From: Litomosoides sigmodontis
Lineage: Eukaryota; Nematoda; Chromadorea; Rhabditida; Onchocercidae
Assembly (NCBI GenBank): GCA_963070105.1
Contig: OY718805.1
Coordinates: 1,054,001 to 1,118,000, forward strand
Direction of reading: 5' to 3'
DNA: 64,000 bases
Shown: positions 39,476 through 52,874 of the stretch, one piece after another
Numbering within the stretch: the first letter of the stretch is position 1
Layout: every line of letters starts with the position of its first letter
Made by a program: the position numbers and the translations under genes
The notes under the pieces: generated by a model
What the model saw: the letters and a program-made list of their open reading frames with translations, nothing else
Databases searched by the model: none
What the model was told of the DNA's origin: nothing

Positions 39476-42400
39476 AGGAAAAGCATATAAATCAAATCGA
39501 TCTTTGACTAATACGTTTCCTCTACCTTTTCATCAGTTTTGTTTCACATTCACTTCTTCCTTCCACTCTTTTTCGAAATTCCATTCTTCGTTTCAAGAGG
39601 TGCACAGGAAGAATTTAGCTTGCTTGTGCATACATCAAATTCATTTTTTAATAGCATTTTCAAACTGCTTTATTTGCATTTTTCGACACTTTCCCTCCTG
39701 CTTCTTCGTTGGTCCTCATCGATCCAACTACGTTACTTTCAATCTCTCTCCTTCTTGTGAAACAGTAAAATTACAGGGGTTTTTTTGTAGAGTACAGCGC
39801 GACAGTTACAAAGTGTAAATTATTGCACCAACTCAAAAATGCATTATTTTTTTAAATTAGTAAGAAAAGCAAAAAAACACTAAATTTGCAGGTTGAGAAT
39901 GTCAACGTATACTAACTAACTCGTACACTAACTGTATGCATTTCGTAACGTAAAACAGTTTCAGTAATGTAACGTAGAATTACACTTAAGTCGTGCTGCA
40001 GTGAGTGAAATCACCTGGAAGACGGCAGGAAAAACAGAATTGGAAACTAAAGTAAAAATTGGATAAATGTGTGAAAAGAATTATAGCAACAAAACAACAC
40101 TGCTAAATTGTCAAAGAATTTAAAAGCCTAAAATGAAATAAATAAATAAAAGATACTGAAAAAAGTCCCTTCAAAAAATAATGAATTTTTTAATTGAAAT
40201 AAACTTTAGTTTGAAAAAAAAGCGAAAGTTTCGTCCTTTTTGCATGGTTTTTTTAGAAAGTAAAAGAAGAAAATGTTTGGAAAAACCGAATTTTTGACAT
40301 AATCAATTTCGAAGAAAGAAAGAGATAAGGTGAGAGCGAGAGAGGGAGGAAGGAAAAAAGGAAAGATGAATTTTACAAAATATCTAAGATTTCAGAGAAG
40401 AAGAAAAAGGAAACGAAAAATTAGCAATAAAGCAATCAGGCCATTTTTCAAAGTGAAAATATGACATTACACTTAACCAAAAAATTTTTTTCTTCCCTTG
40501 CAATGAAGCGATGAGAGAGAGAGAAGAGTAAAAATAGAACTGAGCAAAGTTAAAAAGAATGGGAAAACGGAAACGGAATGGCGGAAGATGATAATTCAGG
40601 AAAACTATAACGATCCTTCAAACAGCTGACAATGCCTAACAACACAAATTTTATTCATTTGAAATTTTACACTCTTCAATTATACAAATTGTCATTTCAA
40701 TAATTTCAACAAATAAAAGTGACGAAAAGGAACTTTTCCTCCTTTTTCAAGGTATAACTTCAACGTATCCTTTTGATTGTGAAATTAGCTAATTGTTTCT
40801 CTTTAAAAATTTTTTTGCCTAATTCATTTCCCACTGATTATTTTATCAAAAAGCATCTCACATCTGCCATCTTACAAATTATGGACTATTATGGCCTACT
40901 GATTAGTAGTGATAGATCGACTGGGATGAAATGAAAGAAAAACAACAACGCTTTTCTTCACACCATTTGCATTATCCACTTTCTCGTTCATTTATCGAAG
41001 ATTGCTTTCCGAACCGGTGATGTTGAATTGTAAACCGGAAAGATATTACGGAAAGATATTACGCAGTGATGGCAAAAAGATATTGTCATGTAATTGTTCA
41101 ATTTTTTTCCAACTTCAATCGATAATTAACTATTTGTCGGATTTAGTTGGACCATTTCGGATAGTCACAAACAGTCTTTGATGTAGTAATCCGAAGCGTT
41201 ATTATCGATGTGCAGCGTGACTTACGTCTTATTAAGCTAATCAGAAAATTTTCACATTTAATCGATCAGAAGCGATAAATTCAAACACATCACATCTTGT
41301 GTTATTGACAAGGATTACTATCACTACGACACGCTTTTTATTATTGATGAAAGCTATTATCGTGATGATGCGCAATACTTAATAATTCATTAACGAAATC
41401 ATTGAGCAAGCTCAGTTTAACTAATTTTAATAACTTACATTAAAATATAAATAGAGGAAAAGCAATAAGACATTCTAGTAAATTCACAATTTCAGTTCTA
41501 TCCGACATGATATGGGAGAACTTGTTATAATTGAAAGAAATAACCTTATAAAGCTCCTGCAATCTACGTGAAAATAATTTACAAAAATTTTAATTAAATT
41601 TAATTATTCAAAGAAGTTATTTTATGTAACTTTAGTCACTTGGAAACTTCAATTATTTTTCGCTTTCTTATACTTGCTTCTCCACACTTCGTGTCTCTCC
41701 GTCAGTGTGACAAAATACAATTATTACGAACAGAAAAGTCCATTCACTCTAACTTTAGCTAAGAATCCAAAATAAACGAACCCATTAGATGGAGCATAAA
41801 AGCACTGCTTTGTTTATTTGTCCATTTTACGATTACATATTCTAACGATTATGGACATACTATTATAGGTATGTAACATGAAATGGAATTGAATAAGAGG
41901 AATAAATATGTGATATATTAAAATACGGCAATGAATGTCAATTAAATCGCATTATCTCTGACATGGGAAATGACCGAGTTGAATTAAATCAAAGGGATCC
42001 ATCCGTTTTTTCATTTCTTTTTTGATAAAATAATAATTATTACTAATTTCGTGAGACGAAGTTCTCAATCAATTCTTTACCGTCTCGAATTGAATTAACG
42101 AATAATGGAAATTTCAGAAAAAATAAAATCAAAATCAATACGTTGATGTATTTGTAGTTTTATTCATTTTATTTTTTTCTAAAACTAAAAAAATGATGAC
42201 CTATGAAGCGCAAGATAACGTAATTAATATCAATTATTCCTCTCACTCATTAACCTTAAAACAATCAATTTATTAAATATTCCTCAACAATATTTGCAAA
42301 TTTACATAATTTATTAATAAAATGCACGAAGACACCAATGTATGAAAAATGAATTACTAATTAAAAGCTTGAAAATTTTCAAATTTGTTTCACTTCCTTA

Positions 42401-45168
42401 AACAAAATTTATCATGTAAATAAGGCGAATAGGAAACAATAAATCCTTAATTTCTGGCTTACCTGAAACTTCCGATGCTTTTGTGCTGTATTTGCATACT
42501 GCGATTTCTTTGTTGCGACGTCCGTCACATTGCGATATGTGGCGAGTTCCATTGAAATGCATTTTTTCAATCCTACAAGAAAGTAATACAATTGCTTTCT
42601 TTCTTTTATTACAACAGCTTTTAGTGAAATATAAAAAAAAGGGAGGAGAGGAGGAGAAAAGAGAAGAGAGCAAATTAAACAACAATTTAAAATGTTTAAA
42701 GTTACGAAGGTTAGAATGCTATCGGTCCAATTTCTTAAAATATATTCGAAATTGGGAAGAATTTAAATATGCTCTCTTCCTTCCGATAATATGAAGAGAA
42801 AAGGGAAGGAATGATTCGGAATTTGGGTTAGAGTTGGAGTGAAAAGAAATGAGAAGTTTAAGAAGTGGAATATTTTTTAACTTTTCATGTTCTCTTCTTT
42901 TCTTCCCTTCTCCCTCTCCCTCCCTCTCTCTCTCTCTCATTTCTGTCTTCTTCATCTTCTACATTACACAATACAACAGCTATCGAAGGTAAAGGAATGA
43001 TTAATTCATCTTGCAAAAGAACGCAAGCACCAGCGGAAAGGAAGGAAGAGGAAGCGAAAAGATATCGGAAAGGTAGAAAAATTGTCAAATTCCGCTAGAC
43101 GGCACATTAATCACACTCCTCAAATATCCTTTCCTTTCACTTCACCGTCCATCGTTGTTATTAACTTTTCCGCTATCATTTATCACACAATCATCATTAT
43201 CAACGGCAATTTTGCTCATGGCACATCACCAACCCCAACACTGTCACCTGTCACGTCCTTATCATTATCACTACCGCCGTGGCACATCAGCATCCTCATC
43301 ATCAGCTTTCATACTACAATTTCTCACATCTCTATCATCAACACTTATTCAATTCAAATTATTTAAGTAATCATACCATCCAGAAAACGCATTTGCTCTG
43401 CAAAAGATGAAAGCAACACTTTTAAACTTGTCACACACCAACCATTTCCATTAGTCAACTTTAATTCGCTCAAAATAATCTTACGGTTACTTCATAAATC
43501 ATCATTATTATCATTAGTGATACTGCTTACTTATTCATCCATTCACTATTATTAATTGATTAATTAATTAGCTAGTCAATCAATTATTATCATCATTTTA
43601 TTACAGCTGCAAACTTCCTTGTGCATAGAAAATGAAGATGATATTGACGATAAGTATTGAGATAGTGAAGGACATGAACATTAGGAAGGTTGGAATGGAT
43701 GAATAGATGAGTAAAAAGATAAGCGAATTTTGGGCTCAACAATTCGTCATTTGGATGATTCAACGATGTTGCATACGGCGGCGACAGGTGAAATAACGAA
43801 ACGGGAAGGGAAGAGGAAAAAAGATGAAAGAGGTTTGGGAGTGAATAATTCATTTGAAGACTTGAATACGATCGATGATATGTGTTGATATGGAAGTATA
43901 ATTTATGTACTCCTCCAATTAACCTGTCATTGTTACAAATCTTTAACACGATTATGCCTAAATTTTTTGTCATTCATTTTGCGATGACCTTCCTCTTCGC
44001 ATCAAATAATTCTCTCCTCCATCAATCGTACCCGTTTTACATCATAAAAATTACACTCCCAACACCAATACCAATGCTAAGTGAGGTAATAAGTGAATGG
44101 CATCATACTTATTTCGTTTTAATTTGATATATATTAAATTCTAATGCATATCACTCAATAGGAATAAAGAAATGATGTGAGTGAAAAGAAAAATTGAAAT
44201 GAGGAAATTATCAATCGATGTTGTTTGCATTGTACTATGAAATGAATGATATTAAAGAGAGCAGCGTAACATAAATTTCAAAATATTTTGACTTATGCAA
44301 AAATTATAGCGCACAGTGCATACTAAGCTGATATGAACAAGCTTCGATGATGTTTGCCGTCACTTTCCCGAATGATAGTTATCAAAGATTGGACTAATTC
44401 ATAGACCACTGATCATTCTCAATCATAGATTAATTATTATAAATTATCTGTAAATAGTAAGCATTGTCGAATATTTGATTAATTTATAAAATATAAATAA
44501 ATAGCAATCATCGTGAAGTATTCAAGTGAATTGTATTTTACACTAATTTCAATAAGTAACTAAATTTACAGTAATTTATTGTGCCAAACGTCGAAAACAT
44601 ACAGCATTCACTCATATTCTATTTTAAAATTTTACGATATTTTGTATTTTTCTCTATAATTTTAATCAACTTTTAGTTTGTTATCTCTCTAACCTTTTTT
44701 TAGGGATAGCACTGTCATAAAAGAAAGGATTTAAATCCTTCAACGTATCATACGTTCAGGAATATTTATATTAACAAATTGGTGCGTTACTTATTCATCA
44801 AAATACATCCCACAAACCATTCACAATACGAATTTTTTTGAAAAAAAAACACTTTATATGATAAATAACAGGAAACGTTAACATATTGTTGACGTCAGTG
44901 ATGCGCTGACAGGGATTAAATGGAGCAATACCTCTTAATTCAATCATTAATAGCTAATTTGCACATCGTTTTTTATATCACACCTCAAATTTCAACTCAT
45001 ATCGCATAAAAAAGCGAAGGCAATGTGACGTACGCTTGAAATTTGAGTACGAATATTGGAAATGTAAAAGGAAGCTGAATTATCAAATTTATCATTTCGT
45101 CACAAAACTAATGTTTATAATGACCACAATATTGCAGAGAAATGGGTTAAATCGTTTCAAAAGAAAAA

Positions 45169-45189
45169 AATTTGCTGTTACAGCAAATT
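45169..45189. repeat. Perfect 9 bp palindromic arms
   Basis: AATTTGCTG, a TTA loop, then CAGCAAATT. A short perfect stem-loop in AT-rich intergenic DNA, about 120 bases right of a 12-base inverted repeat (CTCAAATTTCAA ... TTGAAATTTGAG). No function is implied. Confidence 0.8.
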
Positions 45190-46133
45190 ATTGATCGCTT
45201 AATACGTTATTTGTGGCCGACGGAGAGACAGGAGCATTTTCGTTTTGTATGATTGTAATTTTTATATTCACTAAAGACTTGCACACTAAAATCGCGTTTG
45301 AATTATTCCCTTTTAAAATTTTTATTCTGCCGAAAAATTTAAAAAATTTTAAGAAAACAGTTAGCCCAGTTTCTTCCTTTCTTTCCTTTGAACTCGCTTA
45401 GAAAGTTAAATTGAGTAAATTTTTTACTCACACAGTATTATGCTATATGTATTGTTTGGTTAAATTAGTTATGATGGCACATTTCTACTATTGCTAATAC
45501 CGTCGGACAGTGTTAAAAGCATTCTTCGGGAATTGCTTACTTCCCACTTCGATATCTAAGATAATCAAAAATTTTCAAAACATCGGATGCAACAACGTAC
45601 AAAATTAAAGGGAATATTTGATCCGAATCGGTCTGGTCACGTTGATGCAGGACATACATCTGTCTATCTGATAACAGATTGCAAGATAAATGAATTTCCA
45701 GCAGAAAAATTATTTGCTGATTTATATAATTGGTGTAAATTATTAATAATTTAGTGAACCGTTAATCAGTAGACTGAATTATTCTCATTTAAATAATAGC
45801 ATCATAAGCTTTACGAAGGAAAGGCATAAAAGAGCATTCTTAAACATGCGGAACATCACCAACACAAGAATACAAGTCGTCGAGGACCATCTTTCGAAGT
45901 CGAATTCGTTGTGCATCATGCCTTAATGTCAAAGCAAGTATTAAACTAAGTACACAACAAATAGCCGCTATAATTGATCAAAGTTATTTGAAACACAATT
46001 CCTACTCCAATCTGTTAATTTTTGCTTTTGAACGAGCAATTTTAAATGTTGCAATATTTACTTAAAAAATTGAATATTAACATCATGCGTTCCACTCACA
46101 AGCCTATCCGAGTGCTAAACATCGGCATTTCAG

Positions 46134-46239
46134 CTCGAACTCGAAAGCCATATCATCTCAAGGAATCAACCGTCTAGAACAGCAAACGAATGACTTTGCG
46201 TGCTTGAAGTTTCTAGCATGCAAACTTCGGTCGTATGGC
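46134..46239 (+). other. Candidate orphan exon upstream of brf-1
   Basis: A 106-base segment lies between a GGCATTTCAG acceptor and a GGC|GTACGT donor, in a locally GC-richer patch. Its one long open frame reads SSQGINRLEQQTNDFACLKF and continues to a Tyr-Gly end. Phase is 0 at the donor. It might be an exon of an unseen gene or an alternative leader exon of brf-1, but it contains no ATG in that frame. It may equally be promoter sequence. Confidence 0.22.
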
Positions 46240-47440
46240 GTACGTATTTTTCTGAGCGAGTTAACGGTGTGGCACTTCTGGTGGTGGAGTGTGGCTTCAT
46301 GAATTCCGGGTTTGGTCCTGAGCTTTACTTTGGTGTTTCTGAGTTGTAATTTCTGCAGTATAAAGGGTCTGCTAAAATCCAGCTTGAAAACTTCAGTTTA
46401 TTAATTGGCTAATTTTTTGTTGATAAGCAATATTTTGTGAAGTATTTTAAATTATGATAATTTGTGTAAAGTGTTACAAATGTGGTCAAGTTTTAAAGAA
46501 AGGAACCGTGTTTATGAAGAGCTGTAGTTAACTCAACGATCAGAGATATGATAACTTCCTTAACTTCGATATAGCATAACACTCATTCCAATTCAAAAAC
46601 GAGTAAAAAGCGAAGACTTAATTCTATAATGTGCTCGAAAAGTCAAAATTTTCATTGATGATATAAGTACCTTTAAAGGAGAATTAATGATCATGTCAAA
46701 ACGATGCTAAATTTCAACATAAAGAAGATAATGCATGACTTCAGAAATATTCACCGGTTGAATTGAATGATTTAAAGAACAGCAGAAACGCAAATATCAG
46801 TGCGTACGTACACATATGTTCATTTAGGTTTAACATGAAAAAAGATAAACAATCTCATAGCTGAAAGCGTTTATTGCCGTATGTGAGGGAGCAATTTTTC
46901 ATGGATTAAAAAGCTATACGAATATGGAAAATACGGCTGTGGGTTGCGTGACGGAAAGCATTATTCTAATTTGGGAAACGCTAATGGTTTAATTAATTAT
47001 ATGTTGGTATTATGAAAATGTTTATTAACACATAAAACTTATTAGATCGAAAACGACAAGAAAAGGTTATTACAATTGTAAAGTAGCTCGTCGTAGGTTC
47101 GTAATTTTTATATGGGCCAAAAAAACTTTCTAAATAACTAGGTTTACTTGTTTGGACGCATATTGTTGCAGTATTTAACTTTTATTGTCTTCGCGTTACA
47201 ATTACACGGCATGCAGTACATTTGTTGTTTCGCTGATGGAGAATTTAGACGAATTATTTGACTTATTAAATATTGTTCATTTTTGGCGATCTCATTCTTA
47301 TTGTGTACTGTTTGTGCAATGTTAAGGTTGCTGGTTTTTTGTTAATGAGAAGAAATATTTTCACTTTCGTTTTATCGGTTTTCAAAATTTTTGGCCAGAA
47401 TTTATATTTGTTCAATAATTGACGAAATTCTTTTTTCAGA

Positions 47441-50400
47441 ATGAGTCGAAAGTGTCCGAATTGTGGCAGTTCGGAAATTGATGATGACACTGCTCGCGGT
47501 GATTCTACATGTATGGGTTGTGGTACGGTGTTGGAAGAGTCAACTATTGTTTCGGATGTGGCATTTCAGGAAAATGCCGGTGGTGGACATTCCTTAGTGG
47601 GTAGGTTATTTGTTCTCATTAGAAATTTGCGATGTTTTTCTAATCGTTTTTGATAATTTCAAAGAATAGGGACAAATAATTTTTCAAAAGGGAGGGAATC
47701 CATAGTAGCAATTTATTTTTGAAAGCGATTACAATGTATATCTAAAGTTGTTCTAATGCCGTATGTAATGTTAAGGTCAGTTTATTTCAAAAGAACGCGG
47801 CCAGCCAACCAACCTTTCCGGAGTACCGGGTTTATCACATCAGGAGTCGCGAGAAATCACTTACTACAAAGGAAGGAAATTAATCGAGGAGGTAACAAAA
47901 TATTATTGGTTAGAATAAGCATATTAATTTATCTTGAATAATTGGATCCATGATATCTGGTTTATCTGCTTGCTTAGAATGTTTTTGTGGTTTCCTTGTG
48001 TCGTGGTGTTTTACATTGGTGTTTGGGAAAGTAAAACAAAATTCAATTTTGTCAATGCAAAATGTCTAAAAATTTTCATACAATGGCTTCATATTGGTTC
48101 TCTACTTGCAGATTGCAAGTCAGCTGCGAATTAATCAGCATTGTGTTAATACAGCATTTAATTTTTTTAAAATGTGCGTTTCACGCAATTTTACTCGCGG
48201 GCGCGTGCGATCACACGTCGTAGCAGCATGTTTATATATGACCTGTCGACTGGAGAATACGGCTCATTTGCTGCTGGATTTCAGCGATATCACTCAGGTA
48301 TATTCCGTATAATTTACATTACCAAACCATTGCTGTTAGGGTCCCATTGGGACAGTTTGTCAATAGTTAACGCATGACTTATTTTATATTTCCCAGGTAA
48401 TATTTTATTTCTCACCTTCTTTACTTCTCAGTTTCCAATTTAAGACATATCAAAATTGATTATTGTGATTCGTTTCAGGTTAACTGCTGCGTAACTATTG
48501 CTTCACTTAGCAACATTAATTAGCGAATATACTACAATTTTTCAGGTTAACGTGTTCGACTTGGGTCGAACACTGAATTTTCTGACCCGCTCGTTGAAAA
48601 TCAATCTTCCAACTACTGATCCTTGCATGTATATATTACGTTTTGCAGTTTCACTCGATTTTGGTTCAAAACAAAAAGAAGTCAGCATGTTTTTTTTGGC
48701 TATTTATACTTCTTGGATTTTGTTAAATTCTTTCACACAATTTAACTATGATGAAATATCAACTATTTCTCTGATGAGTTTTTTTTCCATTGAAAAAAGT
48801 TTAGAAAAAGAAGTTTTACATAACATTCCAGTATAAGTTGTACCTCTTACTTTCATCAGATGTAATTTATTATATACAAATAACGACTTATGCAAATAGC
48901 AACAATCATATCGATAGAAGAACAAAGTGACATTCTTTGAAAGGAAGACAGTTAAAATAACATCACCTTTAGTATAAAGCGTGATACTTAATGCTATTGG
49001 AATTATTTATTTGTCCGGTGAGATGTCTTTTCCCTCGGCAAATATCCAAAGCCTTGAATTTAACAATATATGGAAGTATTTTTGTACTACTTTCGAATCT
49101 CCAGATTATATCGTGATTATTTGCTATTGCTTACTATGGGATTAACCTTTATAATGATTGCTTTTTCAGGTAGTATCTTTAGCAACCCGACTAGTGCAAC
49201 GAATGAAACGTGACTGGATAGCAACAGGAAGACGTCCAACCGGTCTCTGTGGTGCAGCATTGTTGCTTGCAGCGCGATGCTTTAATTTTAATCGAACGGT
49301 TGCCGACGTAGTACGTGTCGTGCATATTAGCGAAGCCGTTGTTAAGAAACGTCTTGATGAATTTGGGCAGACTCCTTCAAGCACATTAACGATCGATGAA
49401 TTTACATCAGTAGATTTGGTAAACGCTGAACATTTACTGATGAAACGTTTGACTTATCTACCCTTTCAAACTGCTGGGTGCCAAAAAATGATTGACCTTA
49501 TTGAATTTCTAGAAGATTAGCAACTCTTTGATGAGAATTCTTTTCTTCTTTCAGGAACACTGTGAAGACCCACCAGCATTTCGCGAGTCACGTCGTAAAG
49601 CGCGTGAGATGCAATTGCAGAAGGAGGAGGAAGCATTGAGAAAGATAGAACTTGAGGTTAATTTATCCAGAAACTTCAGAAAAATGAATTCTTCAATTTT
49701 TATTGCTGGTTATAATTCTGACATTCGTTCTGGAAGCAGAAATACATTTCCGAGGTCATTCTGTCCTCATAGTATAGATATAATATTAAGCAAAAAAGAG
49801 TCGGTCGAATTCAAATTCGTAAAACTTTGCTTCGTAAAATCAAACTCGTAAAAATTTGCTACTACAGTTTTTTTAATTTCGAACAGATGCCACCAATGGA
49901 GGCGGAAGTTGAAAGAGCTCTTGAGAAACGGCGAAAGGAACGCTTCAAGCGAACACAGTACGCACGAATGATGAGTGGTTCGTTAGCATCTGAATCGGAT
50001 GAGCTTACTGTAGCGGATGCTGTAGTACGAAGTGAAATCGTTGACTTGGTCTTTTCTGCTGCAAGAAGTGCTACTTCGATGTAAGTAGACCATTATTTTT
50101 CGTCATTTCCCGAATTTTTTTCCTGAGCAGGCATAGTGTTCATGAACCAGCACATTTAATATTGAGTATCGTTACAGGTCCGATGCTGGCTTGTCATCTA
50201 CTTATGCACCTTCATTGATTAGCCTCGGGATAGCTCCAATCAAAAGTGAAGTGGAGCCGATTTCTGAAGCCAAAAGTGAGAAATTCAATGGTGATGGGGA
50301 ACTTGATTTGGAGGGTAAAATTTTACAGTTTTTTACAAATGAAGTTTAGTGACCAATTATATCTACTTTGACGATCAACACACTAAGCTGCAATACTACG

Positions 50401-52874
50401 ACAAATAGAATGCAGTTAAAATTGTCTATATACAGAATAATTTGAGTGTTATGAATGAAGTTTCTTAACCGTTGATGTTATATCAACTTTCAGTTCTACA
50501 CAAAGCTGCTGAATGAGTATGGTGTTATCTTTGCTTATCTTCTGAATTTGCTCAAGAATTATAACTTGTTGCAGGAATTGATGATGAAGAAATCGACACG
50601 TATATACTAACCAAAGAAGAAGTGGATTTGAAAACTCGTTTTTGGATGAAATTAAATGGAGAACATTTAAAAGAAATGGAACGACGGTAGAGTGTAATGT
50701 GAAGTATTTTGAGTTGTCTGTAGTCGTAATACGACGCAGTCTTGATGAAATATATGTACATTTCTTTTTCTAGGCGCCTCGAAAAGGAGGAAGAGGAACG
50801 TGGAAAAGATAATTCAGCCAAAAGACGACGTCGAACAAATGGTGTCCGCAAAAAAGAGCCCATTATTGCTGCAACTGCGCAAGAAGCAATGGAAAAAGTT
50901 ATACATGTAAATTTTTTGAACACAATTATTTTATTGTTCAAGTACCATAGAAAAGCTATAATGCCAGGTAAGATAACATATGGGAAAAGGCATCGTAGAC
51001 AATTACTGCAGGTAATTAATTCAAAAAAAAATGATTTCCCACCACTTTTGGTTTTATTATAAAATTTTTGCAAATTTTTCAGGAAAAAAAACTTTCAAAT
51101 AAAATAAACTATGATATTCTAAAAGAAATCGAAGATGGGGATGAAACTGCTGTAAAACCTGAAGTGGACTGTAATACAAGTGATCCGAGAGAAGAAATCA
51201 ATGAAACCAGCATTCGCACGGTCTTTTTTCATCTATGTCTTTTTGTAGTTCTTGTCTGGAAAAACAGAAAAAACTAAGTGGTAATTTGTGACGGTGGATA
51301 TTATATAGTTACCTGTGGTATGGATGGTATTACTGCTACTATCGTTGAATTGGGTTCTAGGGACAATTCTATTCTTCCAGTTGTAAATGTTTAATCCATT
51401 AAGGAGGTATTAGGGTATCGGTCCAAACTAGTTTTTGGAGCTAAAATTTCGGCCCATCTGTTTCAGTTGCTTAAAGACAATAGAAATCTCACGTTGACCT
51501 CAGGAAAAGCCTTAAAACCTCGGAAACATTTTCGGCCGAATGTCAGCCTCGCAACAAAAAAAGCAGTTGAACAAACCATTTCGGTAATAGCTTTGGGTGC
51601 TGCGGAAAAAAACGCCAAGCAGGAGGAAAAAGGTATAGTTAACATGAATTTTTTAAGACTTGATATTTTAAATTTTATTTTTCCAGTCCAACTCTGGAAA
51701 CCGTGGCAGTACTGGAAAGTGACTTTAGCTGTAGAAATTGGAGTGCAAGAATGCAGCTCAATTAAAGGAGTGACTACGAGGAGATGTTATTAAGAAGATC
51801 GTTGAGATTTAGACCACAGATCAAAAGGATTTCCCATCCTTCATTTTTTAATACATGTTGTTTCAGAATCCGTAAGAAATTTATGCATGATACAGGAGGA
51901 AAATACTTTTGATGATGGAGTGACAACGAATGAAAGGTTGTTACAAATCTCTCCACTCTTCTTAATAGATCAATGATGTTTTTGTTTTGGGATATTTCTT
52001 TTCATTTGCAGGAAATGTACTACGGCTCAGTATCGAGCATCAAGTAGTCTCGGAAGCGGTACTTCGATAACAGAGACTAACATATCCTCTATTGCGACGG
52101 AGCATTGCCTGTCTGTTTCACAGCCTAAAACAGGTGGACTAGATTCTTTCCAAGCTGGAACCTCCGGTTCAACTGCAAAGTTTCTGGGAAGGGTCGGTTG
52201 CTCTGTAAGGAAAAGGCCTGCAAAACTGATTATTAAAGAAAGTTCTCAACCAGTTATTGACTCTAGAAATGAAACTGTATTACCATCTGAGGAGTCACGA
52301 ATGATTAAAACAAGATACATGACGATGCAACCAAATTTGAGGTCTGTTCAGAAATATAAGAAGTCTACCGATCAGGATGGTTATAAGTCGTCTTTAGTGA
52401 TTACATCCGAGGTTCAAGGAGAAGGTGAAATAGAGGATGAAAGTAGAGAACAAAAGAAAGAAGATACAGAAGTCCCTTTAACATCTGAGAGTACAAGACT
52501 GGACACCGTAAGTGCTGATGGTGTTAGCAGAGAGCCACTGACGCAAAGCAGTTGTGAGATCCACACTGAAAAAACGAAAACGATAGAAGCTGTTACAACT
52601 GGAAGAACGAGAAGTCGGTACCGACGAATAAAGCCCAATTTACTGAAACAAGCTGAAACAAAATCAAACGAGGTAAAAATATTCGTAAATTCTCTAGACC
52701 TAGATTTGATAATTTCCTTCCCCAGTTCTAGTAATGGGAATATTGGAAAAAAAGGCATAGATGATAGAGTTCATTTCCCTTTCTATTTTATTAGTTATGC
52801 TTTTGTATATAACATTTTATAGTTGTTTGTTTTCCTTTCTTCTTTTAAAAACTTTCTTGTTCCAGAGGTCCTGA
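47441..52874 (+). CDS. brf-1: BRF1, TFIIIB subunit of RNA polymerase III
   Basis: BRF1 bridges RNA polymerase III, TBP and promoter DNA in initiation. Fifteen exons fit in phase: 47441-47600, 47776-47891, 48112-48297, 48546-48680, 49170-49418, 49555-49656, 49887-50080, 50178-50314, 50575-50686, 50774-50906, 51083-51220, 51467-51632, 51867-51936, 52012-52672, 52866-52874, giving about 855 residues. The ATG follows TTTTTTCAG by one base. A zinc ribbon has Cys5, Cys8, Cys24 and Cys27. Two cyclin-type repeats span about 90-280 ([15 protein letters not shown] before them; [19 protein letters not shown] in the second). The BRF1 signature [11 protein letters not shown] joins exons 5 and 6. The TBP-binding block lies in exons 9-11 ([37 protein letters not shown]). 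The exon 11 donor is unsure: GCT|GTAAAA at 51151 also keeps phase and shortens the protein by 23 residues. Residues 555-855 are a long, variable tail with BDP1-like motifs. Confidence 0.95.

Larger units (their letters stand above)
37360..46133. other. Gene-poor region, right part
   Basis: Contains the GTCGCA and CA/GACA tracts, C and G homopolymer runs near 38586-38596 and 38701-38721, and a GC-rich island at 38340-38880 where several frames on both strands are open. CT/GA tracts occur near 37670-37686 and 42920-42940. Small inverted repeats lie at 44986-45050 and 45169-45189. No gene can be assembled. Confidence 0.5.

Noticed and set aside
51687..51793. Possible extra brf-1 exon after the CAG at 51684-51686
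   Set aside because: Exon 12 (phase 1) joins directly to the exon at 51867 in frame (G|AA). Adding this piece breaks phase in every donor combination I tried or creates a stop.
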